41,563 bases of DNA. Origin: Halobacteriales archaeon QS_4_69_225 (GTDB lineage: Archaea > Halobacteriota > Halobacteria > Halobacteriales > Haloarculaceae). The stretch is from contig PXRL01000025.1 of the NCBI GenBank assembly GCA_003020965.1, positions 709 to 42,271 on the forward strand, written 5' to 3'. The notes below the pieces were generated by a model that saw nothing but the letters and a program-made list of their open reading frames with translations, searched no databases and was not told the origin of the DNA. A program made the position numbers and the translations under genes. Of the stretch, positions 34,554 through 41,563 are shown piece after piece (position 1 is the first letter of the stretch; the number at the start of each line of letters is the position of its first letter).

Positions 34554-35678
34554 TCACACATTCAGCAGTTCACGGTTCGCTTCGGTTCTCTGTCTCACGG
34601 ACGCTTCGGAACCCCCATCCAGAATGGAAGAACACAACCGGTCAAGATCGGGTTCAAGATACTCTTTAGTTGCTTCTACGACTAGCGTGAGCAATTTCTC
34701 ATTTGTCCATGAGGAGTATCCTGCACGTTTGTGACCGGCTAAGCGTTCGAGATGGTCCTCGTATCTTTCCCGAGCACCCTCAGTCAATTCGTACATCTCC
34801 TGTGAAACGGACTCTCGTAACAGATCCTTCGTAAATCGATATCGGATATCATCTGGTGGATGCTCCCTCGCACTGCCTCGACTAACCAGACGGTATGGGT
34901 TTGCTGACTGCAATCTTCGTACCAGCGTGATGATATACGCTGGACCGAAAGTCAAGACACCGCAGGCGTCACACACCAATTCCGCGAACCAGTTCCTCCA
35001 TGATGAAATAATGAGATCCTGATTCCGGCGTTTGAAATCGCTAGCCCAGTTTTGTAGTACGTCAATATACTTTCTCAGCTTGGCGTGCTTGTCTTCTCTC
35101 ATTTGATCCACTATCGTGTGACCGAGTTCGTGGGCTAGTATGGGGGAGTTTTGTATCGCATTATTATCCCGAGGGAGATGTATTGCATAAAACTGACAAT
35201 ACTGTATCGGGTATGAGCCATACTCCGCCCAAACAACAGGTAGATATTCCCCGTCTACTGCGAGACGGTCATCAACCTCTGAACAGACTTCTTCTGTGTG
35301 GGTCAATCTTGAACCGTACTCCGGCTGCTGCCAGTTATTAACGGTCAGATAGACGAGTGCCCGCTGCAATTCTTCCAGTCGCTGGCTGATCCCATCCATT
35401 TCGTTGAGAAATGGATAGTATTCACGGGAGATCTGGGCTGAGGTGGCATCCTGCTGTTTTAATTGTTCGAATCGGTCGCCATATCTCTGAGCTTCGCGGA
35501 GCCTTTCCTCAAGTTCAGTCTCAATCTGACAGTAAGCACCCGGGAGGTCAAAATCAAGATTATCAGCCTGAAGCTGAACCTGCTCCAAGTGTGTCTCTAA
35601 ATCATCCAATCGAGATATCGATAGGTCAGTTGGCAAGATTGTCTTGCAACTGTTTCGCTTCAGATTCGGAGATGTCAC
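34554..35678 (-). CDS. Zinc metalloprotease-like protein (HELGH, gluzincin type)
   Basis: This is a 374-aa protein. Residues 1-120 are helical and probably coiled-coil (LETHLEQVQLQADNLDF, EMDGISQRLEELQRALVYLT). Zinc site: SPILAHELGHTIVDQ gives H183, E184 and H187; 46 residues on, NWFAELVCDACG gives E233 and D237, the E-x3-D third-ligand helix of gluzincins. No signal peptide, so cytoplasmic. A C-terminal helical part follows. The start overlaps the upstream 147-aa gene by 53 bp; a TTG near 35636 is an alternative. Low GC and codon use match the Argonaute gene. I suggest it as the Argonaute's effector; no known family name can be given. Confidence 0.72.
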   Translation of the reverse strand: MTSPNLKRNSCKTILPTDLSISRLDDLETHLEQVQLQADNLDFDLPGAYCQIETELEERLREAQRYGDRFEQLKQQDATSAQISREYYPFLNEMDGISQRLEELQRALVYLTVNNWQQPEYGSRLTHTEEVCSEVDDRLAVDGEYLPVVWAEYGSYPIQYCQFYAIHLPRDNNAIQNSPILAHELGHTIVDQMREDKHAKLRKYIDVLQNWASDFKRRNQDLIISSWRNWFAELVCDACGVLTFGPAYIITLVRRLQSANPYRLVSRGSAREHPPDDIRYRFTKDLLRESVSQEMYELTEGARERYEDHLERLAGHKRAGYSSWTNEKLLTLVVEATKEYLEPDLDRLCSSILDGGSEASVRQRTEANRELLNV

Positions 35679-36069
35679 CCGCTATCTGTTCGACAGTCAG
35701 TAGCACCTTGCGGGCTTCCTCCAGCCCTGCGATTGCGGTCCTCTGTTGTTCAGCTTCTAGAATGGTTTGAATGGCTGTCCCTAGTCTTTCTGCCCCATCT
35801 TCGGGGACCACCCGCCACTCATCACAGAGAGCTTGTGCTAGTTCGTAGGTGTAATTGTCCGCATTTTCCGGCTCAATCAGGGCATCTCGAAGCTCCTCAA
35901 GCAGTTCTCTCGCTTCAGAGAGGCTGGAAATGAGCTTCTCGCTATCGCTGTCAGCTTCGATGCCCTCTCTTTCGTTCATGAGCATCCCAACGACTAACAG
36001 AGCGGAATTAGCCCGGTCACTGAAGCGGCGATTTTCATCATATCGCCGCTTTCTCCGCCAGATGCTCAT
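35626..36069 (-). CDS. 147-aa helical protein upstream of the protease
   Basis: This protein starts MSIWRRKRRYDENRRFSDRA and is almost fully helical, with acidic heptad-like runs (SEKLISSLSEARELLEELRD; LEEARKVLLTVEQIAGDISE). A moderately hydrophobic patch (NSALLVVGMLMNE) near residues 22-34 is too short and polar for a clear membrane span. It overlaps the protease-like gene by 53 bp, so they are co-transcribed and probably made together. No family is recognised. Given position it could be an adaptor or inhibitor of the protease. Confidence 0.65.
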   Translation of the reverse strand: MSIWRRKRRYDENRRFSDRANSALLVVGMLMNEREGIEADSDSEKLISSLSEARELLEELRDALIEPENADNYTYELAQALCDEWRVVPEDGAERLGTAIQTILEAEQQRTAIAGLEEARKVLLTVEQIAGDISESEAKQLQDNLAN

Positions 36070-36100
36070 CTGTTCTGTCGCTCAATATGGTTCGTTTGGA

Positions 36101-36109
36101 TGTAAAAGC
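36101..36109 (-). promoter_or_regulatory. TATA-like box for the protease operon
   Basis: On the minus strand CTTTTACA (36101-36109) is centred about 36 nt before the ATG at 36069, which would give a leader of about 10 nt. Confidence 0.4.
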
Positions 36110-36157
36110 TTTGTTGCTTTTGAACAGTTTAGAATACGTGACCTGCTGACTATTTAA

Positions 36158-36194
36158 ATATAGAGACATGATAGCAACAATGTGTCTCAAATAT
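36158..36194. promoter_or_regulatory. Inverted repeat in AT-rich spacer
   Basis: GAGACA (36163-36168) and TGTCTC (36183-36188) are perfect arms 14 nt apart, extended outward by ATATA and ATATAT. It lies in the very AT-rich spacer (36070-36277) upstream of the protease operon, which also has TATTTAAATA and TATATAATA runs. It could be an operator or a melted/cruciform element. Confidence 0.4.
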
Positions 36195-36277
36195 ATTCTA
36201 TCGTATATAATATCCCGATTCTCAGTCTTGACCAGTCCGCCTGCATGACTCCCCCTTTGCGAACGGTGTTTTTGTGA

Positions 36278-37200
36278 TTATACGACCCTGTAGGTTCGCC
36301 CCCGAGTCTGTCCTTCGGCCTCGATCAGATTGTACTGTTCGAGCTTCCGCAGATAGTTCCGCAGCATCCGCTCAGACTTCGGGTCCCCTATGCGGTCGCG
36401 ATACTCGGTGTAGAGCGTCTGTGGCTTCACGACTTCACGCTCGGTGATGATCTCGTACAGCGTCTGCTGATGCTCGTTCAGCCGGTCGAGACTCTTCTTG
36501 CGGACCTCTATCTTCGCCTCGGGGAGAGCAGCTTCAACCATCTCATCAGTGATGCGGTCGGTCTGCTGGTGCCGTGCCTGCCGGGCAGCCGCCTGCAGTG
36601 TCTTGATAGCCACCCAAGCATCGCCCGCGGCGACGTCGGTGATCTGCTCCAACTGCTCGGCGGTTACGGCGTCATCGTGGAGGCCCCAGCGCACGCGGTC
36701 CTCCAGAATCGACACGAGGGTGTCGTCACCATAGGCGTCAAATCGGACGCTGTTGGCACTCCGCAACCGACTGGCGAGGCGTTCGTCCAGTCGGTTGTAG
36801 AAGCGGTTCTCGTGGTTAGCGATTAGTACCAGCGTCAGTCCGCGTGTGCGGGCAAGGTCGTACAGGGTATCGGGTTGCTCAAGCTGGTCAACTTCCTCGA
36901 TGATGACCACCGCGGGCGTCCCGCCACGGTCCGTAGACGGTCCACGAGAGCGTCCGTCGGGGTGGACTGCCGGTGAATGTCGAGTGCGTTATCGAGCGCT
37001 TTCAGTACGCTGTAGAGGACTTTGAATCGGGTGCGCTCACCCCAGCAGTTGGCGTAGCCGGTCTTCAGGTCCAGCACCTCTTCGGAGAGTTGATTGACTG
37101 CGTAGCGGGCAATTACTGACGTTTTTTCGCCGTAGCTCCGCTGACTAATCTTCTCTGTCCGGCGCTGAGCCCGGTCTAATGCAAAATACTCACCTACTGT
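36278..37200 (-). pseudogene. Orc1/Cdc6 family initiator, broken
   Basis: The minus strand codes for an Orc1/Cdc6 AAA+ protein in two frames. The upstream part (37200 to about 36925) has YGEKTSVIARYAVNQLSEEV, a damaged Walker A lacking the G-x4-GKT, then NCWGERTRFKVLYSVLKALD. After a shift near 36925-36935 the frame continues GGTPAVVIIEEVDQLEQPDT (Walker B IIEEVD), LVLIANHENRF (sensor 1), the lid, and a winged-helix end (LNEHQQTLYEIITEREVVKP) to the stop at 36278. The 5' end is also missing. It is a relic of a plasmid- or virus-like replicon, not a working initiator. Confidence 0.8.
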
Positions 37201-37221
37201 TCAGGGGTGGGAGGAAGTTAA

Positions 37222-37782
37222 TCACAGCACCGCTGTCGCGACGACCGACAGCACCACCACACCCAGGATGTCGCAGACGTTCGTCACGACCGGGATGGTG
37301 GTGTCGTCGGGGTCCAGCCCCCGGCGGTAGGAGACGTAGGTGGCCGCCACCGAGATGACGACCGCGAGCGCCGCCAGCAGCAGCCCGCTGACGACGGAGA
37401 TGACGAACAGCTCGACGAGCGGCATCGGCTCGGCGACGGTCCGGCCGACGACCCAGGCGGCGACGCCCAGTGCCGAGAACACCGTCGCCGCCAGCAGCAT
37501 CACCGCGGCGACGTTCGCCCACAGCGTCTCGTCGCGGGGGTCGAACGACAGCGTCCCGAGGTGGAGCCGCGTCGAGAGCCGCGCCGAGAAGATGGCCCCG
37601 AGGTTGCCGCCCATGCCGATCATCACCGGTACGAGCACCAACAGCGTCGGGTTGTCGAGGTAGGTCGCCTCCAGGGACTCGAGGACGAACCCCGAGCCCA
37701 TCTCCAGAACCGACAGCACGAGCAGCAGCGGGAACATCGTCGCGACGATGGTCCGGGTCCGCCAGCTTCCGAGGTCGCTCAC
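37222..37782 (-). CDS. MgtE/SLC41-type Mg2+ transporter half, second gene
   Basis: This 186-aa membrane protein has five hydrophobic segments. VLVPVMIGMGGNLGAIFSAR is the conserved pore segment of MgtE membrane domains, and the tail DDTTIPVVTNVCDILGVVVL carries the second conserved Asp. The GTG start (37780-37782) overlaps the stop of the preceding half gene. The two halves probably form a heteromeric divalent-cation channel. There is no cytoplasmic N or CBS domain, as usual in haloarchaea; the PhoU/TrkA-C protein at 30058 may regulate it. Confidence 0.85.
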   Translation of the reverse strand: MSDLGSWRTRTIVATMFPLLLVLSVLEMGSGFVLESLEATYLDNPTLLVLVPVMIGMGGNLGAIFSARLSTRLHLGTLSFDPRDETLWANVAAVMLLAATVFSALGVAAWVVGRTVAEPMPLVELFVISVVSGLLLAALAVVISVAATYVSYRRGLDPDDTTIPVVTNVCDILGVVVLSVVATAVL

Positions 37783-38351
37783 AGCATCACCCCGACGATC
37801 ACGACGGCGACGTAGAGGAACACGACCCCGAAGATGTCGCCGAGCGTCGTCACGATGGGGCCGACGAGGTTGTCCGGGTCGAGCCCGAGTTCGTAACTGC
37901 CGAACACGAGCAGCAGCAGCCCGACGACGAGGACGACCGACGTGAGCAGCCCCGAGACGAGCGTGATGCCGACGAGTTCGACGAGCCGGGCCGACTCCCG
38001 GCCCAGCGCCCGCAGCACGCCCCACGAGAGGGCGCCGATGACCACCGAGATACCGATGCCGTTGACGAAGGAGGCGACGACGGCGTTGGCGAGCCGCTCG
38101 TCGTAGGTCAGTTCCGGCTCAATGAGCCCCTGGTGGAGCCCCGAGGAGAGCCGCGCGCCGAAGGCGCCGTAGACGTTGCCCCGCGTCGCCAGAAACGCCG
38201 GCAACAGCAGCAACAACCCGGGGTACTGCCGGAACGCCGCCCGCATCGCCTCGCTGCCGAGTACGCCGCCTGCGAACAGCCCGCCGAGGAGGCTCACCGA
38301 GAGCACGCCGATCGACTCCCGGTAGACGCGTCGGATCTCCTCGCCGTCCAT
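37779..38351 (-). CDS. MgtE/SLC41-type Mg2+ transporter half, first gene
   Basis: This is a 190-aa membrane protein with five hydrophobic segments. LLLLPAFLATRGNVYGAFGA and the end DNLVGPIVTTLGDIFGVVFL match the two conserved MgtE membrane-domain motifs. It starts MDGEEIRRVYRESIGVLSVS and overlaps the second half gene by 4 bp, so the pair is co-translated. It reads toward the island; before island insertion the pair would have been convergent with the PhoU/TrkA-C gene. Confidence 0.86.
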   Translation of the reverse strand: MDGEEIRRVYRESIGVLSVSLLGGLFAGGVLGSEAMRAAFRQYPGLLLLLPAFLATRGNVYGAFGARLSSGLHQGLIEPELTYDERLANAVVASFVNGIGISVVIGALSWGVLRALGRESARLVELVGITLVSGLLTSVVLVVGLLLLVFGSYELGLDPDNLVGPIVTTLGDIFGVVFLYVAVVIVGVML

Positions 38352-38681
38352 GCTCGTGCGGTCGCGCGGTCCGGGGATAAAGTGAGGGGAAGCGGGCGGC
38401 GCGACCGGACGGCGAGCGTCCCCGGGGGGCCGAAACGCCCACCTCGACGAATTCAGGACGAATTCACACGAGCAGGACGCCCCTCCCGGTCGATCCGGAG
38501 ACGAAGCGCCGCTGACCCAGCCGACCCGGGACGGCGAGACGTGAAACGAGTTCTCGGAGCGGATCGCCGTGCCGGAGAATCCATCGAGGCCGGCGGGTGG
38601 TCCTACGAGGAGGCCGACCGGGGGGAGGAGTCCATCCGGGACTCCCGGGACGGCCGGCGACTATTTATTGGAGTACGCTAT
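38352..38681. other. Intergenic region, no gene seen
   Basis: These 330 bp upstream of the mgtE pair hold GC-rich sequence with GGGGATAAAG (38372-38381) as a TATA candidate about 25 nt before the first half gene. Near 38662 CTATTTATTGG is AT-rich. A plus-strand frame from about 38540 looks incidental. Confidence 0.45.
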
Positions 38682-39110
38682 TCAGCTGCGACCCGCCGCT
38701 TCTGCCCTCCACTGTGCTCGCGTCCAGTATTCGATTCCGCCCATGAGGACTGCTATACTCAGAGGAATCACGAAGAAGAATATATAAAGTGAATAGAAAG
38801 ACGGAGGCCCGGCAGGCGCTCGATCGGTCCACACCTCCGCTGAAGAGCCGAGTATGAAACTGATATCGAACAGTAGTATGATTCCAACGGGAGTATAAAG
38901 ATTGTAACTGAAATACAGTATCGAACAGACCGCCCCAAGCACGAACAGAACTGCTATCGGGACGCCGCCGCCAACGAATGAGTCGATACTAAACGAATAC
39001 CCGGATACAGTGACGAAAGAGAAAATGAATGCAAAAACGAAGGCTACGTGAGCCAGTCCACCGAGAGAAATAAGAACGACTTGACTACTGTAGCGGGGCA
39101 TATTGCTCAT
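38682..39110 (-). CDS. Hypothetical four-helix membrane protein
   Basis: This is a 142-aa protein with hydrophobic segments near residues 10-36, 48-68, 73-90 and 105-125 and a short charged end (RAQWRAEAAGRS). Codon use is AT-richer than its neighbours, like the lipoprotein gene that follows, which suggests a later arrival. Two Met codons at the start (MSNMPRY) are both possible. No family is recognised. Confidence 0.6.
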   Translation of the reverse strand: MSNMPRYSSQVVLISLGGLAHVAFVFAFIFSFVTVSGYSFSIDSFVGGGVPIAVLFVLGAVCSILYFSYNLYTPVGIILLFDISFILGSSAEVWTDRAPAGPPSFYSLYIFFFVIPLSIAVLMGGIEYWTRAQWRAEAAGRS

Positions 39111-39220
39111 AACAATTGGAACGACCTCTATTCGACGTCAATAATTAATGATATCGACGAGCGCTCCTTCGCCAAGATTAGGGAACCGTATCGTAATGAT
39201 TATTCACTCAATTAATCCTG

Positions 39221-39943
39221 TTATGATCGTTCGACAGTCAGTACAAAACCCCAATAGAACCTACTCATCGGGTCGTCGTTGTTATTAAAACTAGCTTCAC
39301 TGGAATAGACGCGGTACTCCGACTCGATTCGATGGGCTCCCTCGGGGAAGCACACCGGCTCGTCGTGGGTGACGTGGATGTCGTAGGTCTCTTGAATCGT
39401 CTCGTTCGGGTCGAACCAGAGTGCCTCGATGACGTCATCGGCTTGTCGATACCCACGTGGGCAGTCGTCGGAGGCTCGGTCCGCCCAACCGTTACTGACG
39501 GCGATTCCGGTCTCGCTTTCACTCGAGCCGTCCGGCACACCGCCTTCGACGCCCAACGAACTGTCGGTGTCGTTCCGCAACTCGACGGCGAGTCGTCCCG
39601 GCTCCTCGCCGGCCGGTTGGGCGAGGAACTCGACGCCGGCACCGAACGGGGCGGCGTCCGGAAGCGTATCGACGCGCAGTTCTGTGAACGGACTCCCCCG
39701 GAGTTCGGTCCGTTCACTTCCGGTCGGTCGGTACGTCTCGGGGCTCCCGTCCGCCGGAGTCGATGAGGGTTCGCCGGAGGATTGACCCGTAGATTCTTTT
39801 CCGGCCGGTGTGGAATCGGATGTCCGAGTGGACCCGGACGGAGAAGTATCACCAAACGTGCAGCCGGTCGTCCCTACCAGTACGAGCGTCGATAGGAGAC
39901 GACGGCGAGGGATCGCTTCGGAGTCCCTGTACTCCGCACTCAT
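39221..39943 (-). CDS. Tat-exported lipoprotein, hypothetical
   Basis: This 240-aa protein has a twin-Arg signal and lipobox (IPRRRLLSTLVLVGTTGC), then a Ser/Thr-rich linker (STRTSDSTPAGKESTGQSSG) and a beta-rich domain from about residue 75 containing AVELRNDTDSSLGV and FDPNETIQETYDIHVTHDEP. It is likely anchored to the outside of the membrane. The ATG at 39943 is preferred to 39955 because CTTAAC (39966-39971) lies at TATA distance. The domain looks like an Ig-like extracellular module of unknown ligand. Confidence 0.7.
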   Translation of the reverse strand: MSAEYRDSEAIPRRRLLSTLVLVGTTGCTFGDTSPSGSTRTSDSTPAGKESTGQSSGEPSSTPADGSPETYRPTGSERTELRGSPFTELRVDTLPDAAPFGAGVEFLAQPAGEEPGRLAVELRNDTDSSLGVEGGVPDGSSESETGIAVSNGWADRASDDCPRGYRQADDVIEALWFDPNETIQETYDIHVTHDEPVCFPEGAHRIESEYRVYSSEASFNNNDDPMSRFYWGFVLTVERS

Positions 39944-39965
39944 TACTGTTAACATTCAGCAAGGA

Positions 39966-39971
39966 GTTAAG
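39966..39971 (-). promoter_or_regulatory. TATA-like box for the Tat lipoprotein gene
   Basis: CTTAAC on the minus strand is centred 26 nt before the ATG at 39943 and supports that start. Confidence 0.4.
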
Positions 39972-40170
39972 AGTTTGTCGACAAGTAGTGGCGCCCGCCT
40001 CAGTGCACCGGATCGAGACATCATCTGTCGTACTGACTACTGCACTCGTGTACCGGTGCGACCGCTCGCAGCCGTGCGGTCGACATGAACTCACGTACAG
40101 CGGCCAGTATCAAACCGACTCGATTAGCATACCCTATATCAAGATTTATTAATATTCGAGGAGACGAAAA

Positions 40171-40196
40171 GATATATTGAGGTGCGTTAACACACC
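40171..40196 (+). promoter_or_regulatory. TATA box with palindromic operator upstream of the dehydrogenase gene
   Basis: GATATATT (40171-40178) is a TATA candidate about 30 nt before the ATG at 40206. Directly after it, GGTGCGTTAACACACC (40181-40196) is a 16-bp palindrome with one mismatched pair. Its place between TATA box and start is typical of a repressor operator. Confidence 0.5.
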
Positions 40197-40205
40197 CATA
40201 GTGCA

Positions 40206-41106
40206 ATGCGCGCAGCAGTACTCCAAGAGCACGGTGAACCGCTCGAGATAACCGAGGTGGACGCACCCGATGCGACCGCGGAGGGAGCCGTCATCGAACT
40301 GGAAGCCTGCGGCGTCTGCCGGTCCGACTGGCACGGCTGGATGGGCGACTGGGACTGGCTCGGCATCCAGCCGCAGCCGGGACAGATACTCGGCCACGAA
40401 CCGGCCGGCCGGGTCGTCGAGACCGGCGAGGACGTCGAGACGGTCAGCGAGGGCGACCACGTCGCCGTCCCGTTCAACATCGGCGACGGGACCTGCCCAC
40501 AGTGCCAGCGAGGGTTCTCGAACACCTGTGAGAACGTCGTCCCGCTGGGATTCGTCGAACAGGTCCAGGGCGCCTTCGCCGAGGAGCTGCACGTTCCGAG
40601 CGCCGACCACAACCTCGTGGAACTCCCCGACGGGGTTTCGTCGGTCGACATGGCGGGGCTCGGCTGCCGGTTCATGACCTCCTTCCACGGGCTGGCCCAC
40701 CGGGCCGACGTCGAGGCCGGCGACTGGGTCGCCGTCCCAGGAGGTCATCGGCGGCGGTGCCGACGTCAGCGTCGACGCGCTCGGCATCGCCGAGACCTGC
40801 CGCAACTCGGTGCTCAGCCTCGGCACGCGCGGCCAGCACGTCCAGATCGGCCTCACCACCCAGGAGGAAGAGGGGATGGTCACGCTGCCGACCGACGCGA
40901 TGGTGATGCAGGAAATCGAGTTCGTCGGCTCGCTCGGGATGCCGCCGACCCGCTACGACGAGATCTTCCGGATGGTCTCGACCGGCAAGCTGGACCCCAG
41001 CGCCGTCGTCTCCGGAACCATCGGTCTCGAGGGCGTCAACGAGAAACTCGAGGCGATGACCGACTTCGGGACCGTCGGTATCCCGGTCATCGACTCGTTT
41101 GAATGA
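40206..41106 (+). pseudogene. Zinc alcohol dehydrogenase with internal deletion
   Basis: The first frame encodes the N-terminal catalytic domain: CGVCRSDWHGW and GHEPAGRVVE hold the catalytic zinc ligands, and TCPQCQRGFSNTCEN the structural-zinc cysteines (this lobe shows three). It breaks at DWVAVP (about 40738). In another frame coding resumes at once with EVIGGGADVSVDALGIAETC and runs to a normal C-terminus at 41106. The GxGxxG NAD-binding stretch and about 55 residues between are missing, so a deletion of roughly 170-200 bp with a frame change has removed the Rossmann core. The product could not work as a dehydrogenase. Confidence 0.85.
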
Positions 41107-41563
41107 CCGACACGCACCACATGACCGACTACGAGGAGGCCTACGACAGCTTCGAGTGGAACGACGTGTTCGAGGCGGCCGACTGGGACGCTCCGGAGGA
41201 ACTGAACGTCGGCTTCGAGACCTGCGACCGGCACGCCGGCGACGGCCGGGTCGCGCTTCACCACCTCGGGGTCGACGGCGAGGAGACCGAGATGACGTTC
41301 CGGGAACTCGCCGAGCGTTCGACCCGTTTCGCGCACGCCATCGCCGATCTCGGCGTAGAGCGCGGCGACCGCGTGTTCACGTACATGCCGCGCATCCCGG
41401 AACACTACGTCGCGCTCGTCGGCGCGCTGAAGCGCGGGGCGGTCTTCGGGGGTGTGAACGAGCGGTTCGGTCCCGACGGCATCAGTTACCGGCTGGACGA
41501 CTGCGACGCCCGCGCGGTCGTCACGACCAGCGACAACCGCGACACCGTCGAGGAGGCCCTCGA
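41103..41563 (+). CDS. AMP-forming acyl-CoA synthetase, N-terminal part
   Basis: The frame starts at ATG 41103, overlapping the stop of the broken dehydrogenase (ATGA), or at ATG 41121, and runs off the window. It reads EEAYDSFEWNDVFEAADWDA, then TFRELAERSTRFAHAIADLG, RGDRVFTYMPRIPEHYVALV and GALKRGAVFGGVNERFGPDG, the N-terminal domain of acetyl/propionyl-CoA synthetase-type adenylate-forming enzymes. The AMP-binding signature (P-loop) is beyond the window, so the substrate is open. Coupling to the dehydrogenase suggests an alcohol/aldehyde-to-acyl-CoA pathway. Confidence 0.82.
   Translation, partial: MTDTHHMTDYEEAYDSFEWNDVFEAADWDAPEELNVGFETCDRHAGDGRVALHHLGVDGEETEMTFRELAERSTRFAHAIADLGVERGDRVFTYMPRIPEHYVALVGALKRGAVFGGVNERFGPDGISYRLDDCDARAVVTTSDNRDTVEEAL

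Larger units (their letters stand above)
31261..37200. mobile_element. Low-GC genomic island (defence-island-like)
   Basis: Between the PhoU/TrkA-C gene and the mgtE pair the base composition falls sharply, most clearly from about 32280 to 36280. Codons there often end in A or T, in contrast to the G/C-ending codons on both sides. It carries a toxin-like relic, a gene tail, an Argonaute, a metalloprotease-like gene with a small partner and a broken orc1. Both flanks end in truncated genes, which is usual for repeated insertion and decay. No integrase, IS or clear direct-repeat ends were found, so the exact borders are approximate. Confidence 0.7.

Noticed and set aside
36158..37200. A functional replication origin with Orc1
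   Set aside because: The orc1 gene is frameshifted and lacks a Walker A, and no ORB repeats were recognised in the spacer.
38540..38792. Plus-strand frame starting VKRVLGADRRAGESIEAG
   Set aside because: It runs into the antisense of the membrane protein gene at 38682 and has no recognised motif; probably incidental.

Overview
The window is about 41.6 kb of chromosome from a haloarchaeon (class Halobacteria). The evidence is very high GC, strongly acidic proteins rich in Asp and Glu, Tat signals, TATA boxes centred about 27 nt before start codons (leaderless mRNAs), a type-A archaeal RNase P RNA, archaeal-type ValS and several small zinc-finger families typical of this class. The genus cannot be set from the sequence alone.

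Layout. 1-132: right end of an IS200/IS605-type element with the TnpB C-terminus. 176-4377: two coupled secreted proteins, a 1150-aa Tat substrate whose staphylococcal-nuclease domain is split by a duplicated GATase/DUF4350-like module and which ends in cohesin-like and dockerin domains, followed by a membrane-anchored cohesin-like protein. 4408-13419: housekeeping and accessory genes (MFS transporter, small Cys-rich proteins, tRNA-Lys with duplicated 3'-end sequences, a ParB-HTH-like protein, ferredoxin-dependent nitrite/sulfite reductase, a saccharopine-dehydrogenase-like reductase, M29 aminopeptidase, GNAT). 13752-14191: rnpB on the minus strand, next to nicotinate phosphoribosyltransferase. 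15392-24858: a surface lipoprotein, a nicotinamidase-like hydrolase, thioesterase, beta-CASP nuclease, HAD nucleotidase, aldo/keto reductase, VapBC and small conserved proteins. 25275-31260: ValS, an SDR, a DsbA-like protein and a PhoU/TrkA-C protein.

31261-37200 is a low-GC island placed between the PhoU/TrkA-C gene and the two convergent MgtE-type Mg2+ transporter genes. It holds a TumE-like toxin relic, an exonuclease-like gene tail, a 732-aa Argonaute whose PIWI positions expected to be catalytic read Ser and Asn (predicted nuclease-dead), a convergent two-gene minus-strand unit (a 147-aa helical protein overlapping a 374-aa HELGH zinc-metalloprotease-like protein), an AT-rich control region with an inverted repeat, and a broken Orc1/Cdc6 gene. 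Inactive Argonautes usually work by recruiting an effector, so an Argonaute/protease pair is the strongest candidate here for an undescribed defence system.

37222-41563: the two MgtE half-transporters, a membrane protein, a Tat lipoprotein, a zinc alcohol dehydrogenase gene that has lost its Rossmann core, and the start of an AMP-forming acyl-CoA synthetase. A dispersed intergenic repeat family recurs at about 13.7, 16.9, 17.0, 23.5 and 28.0-28.3 kb.
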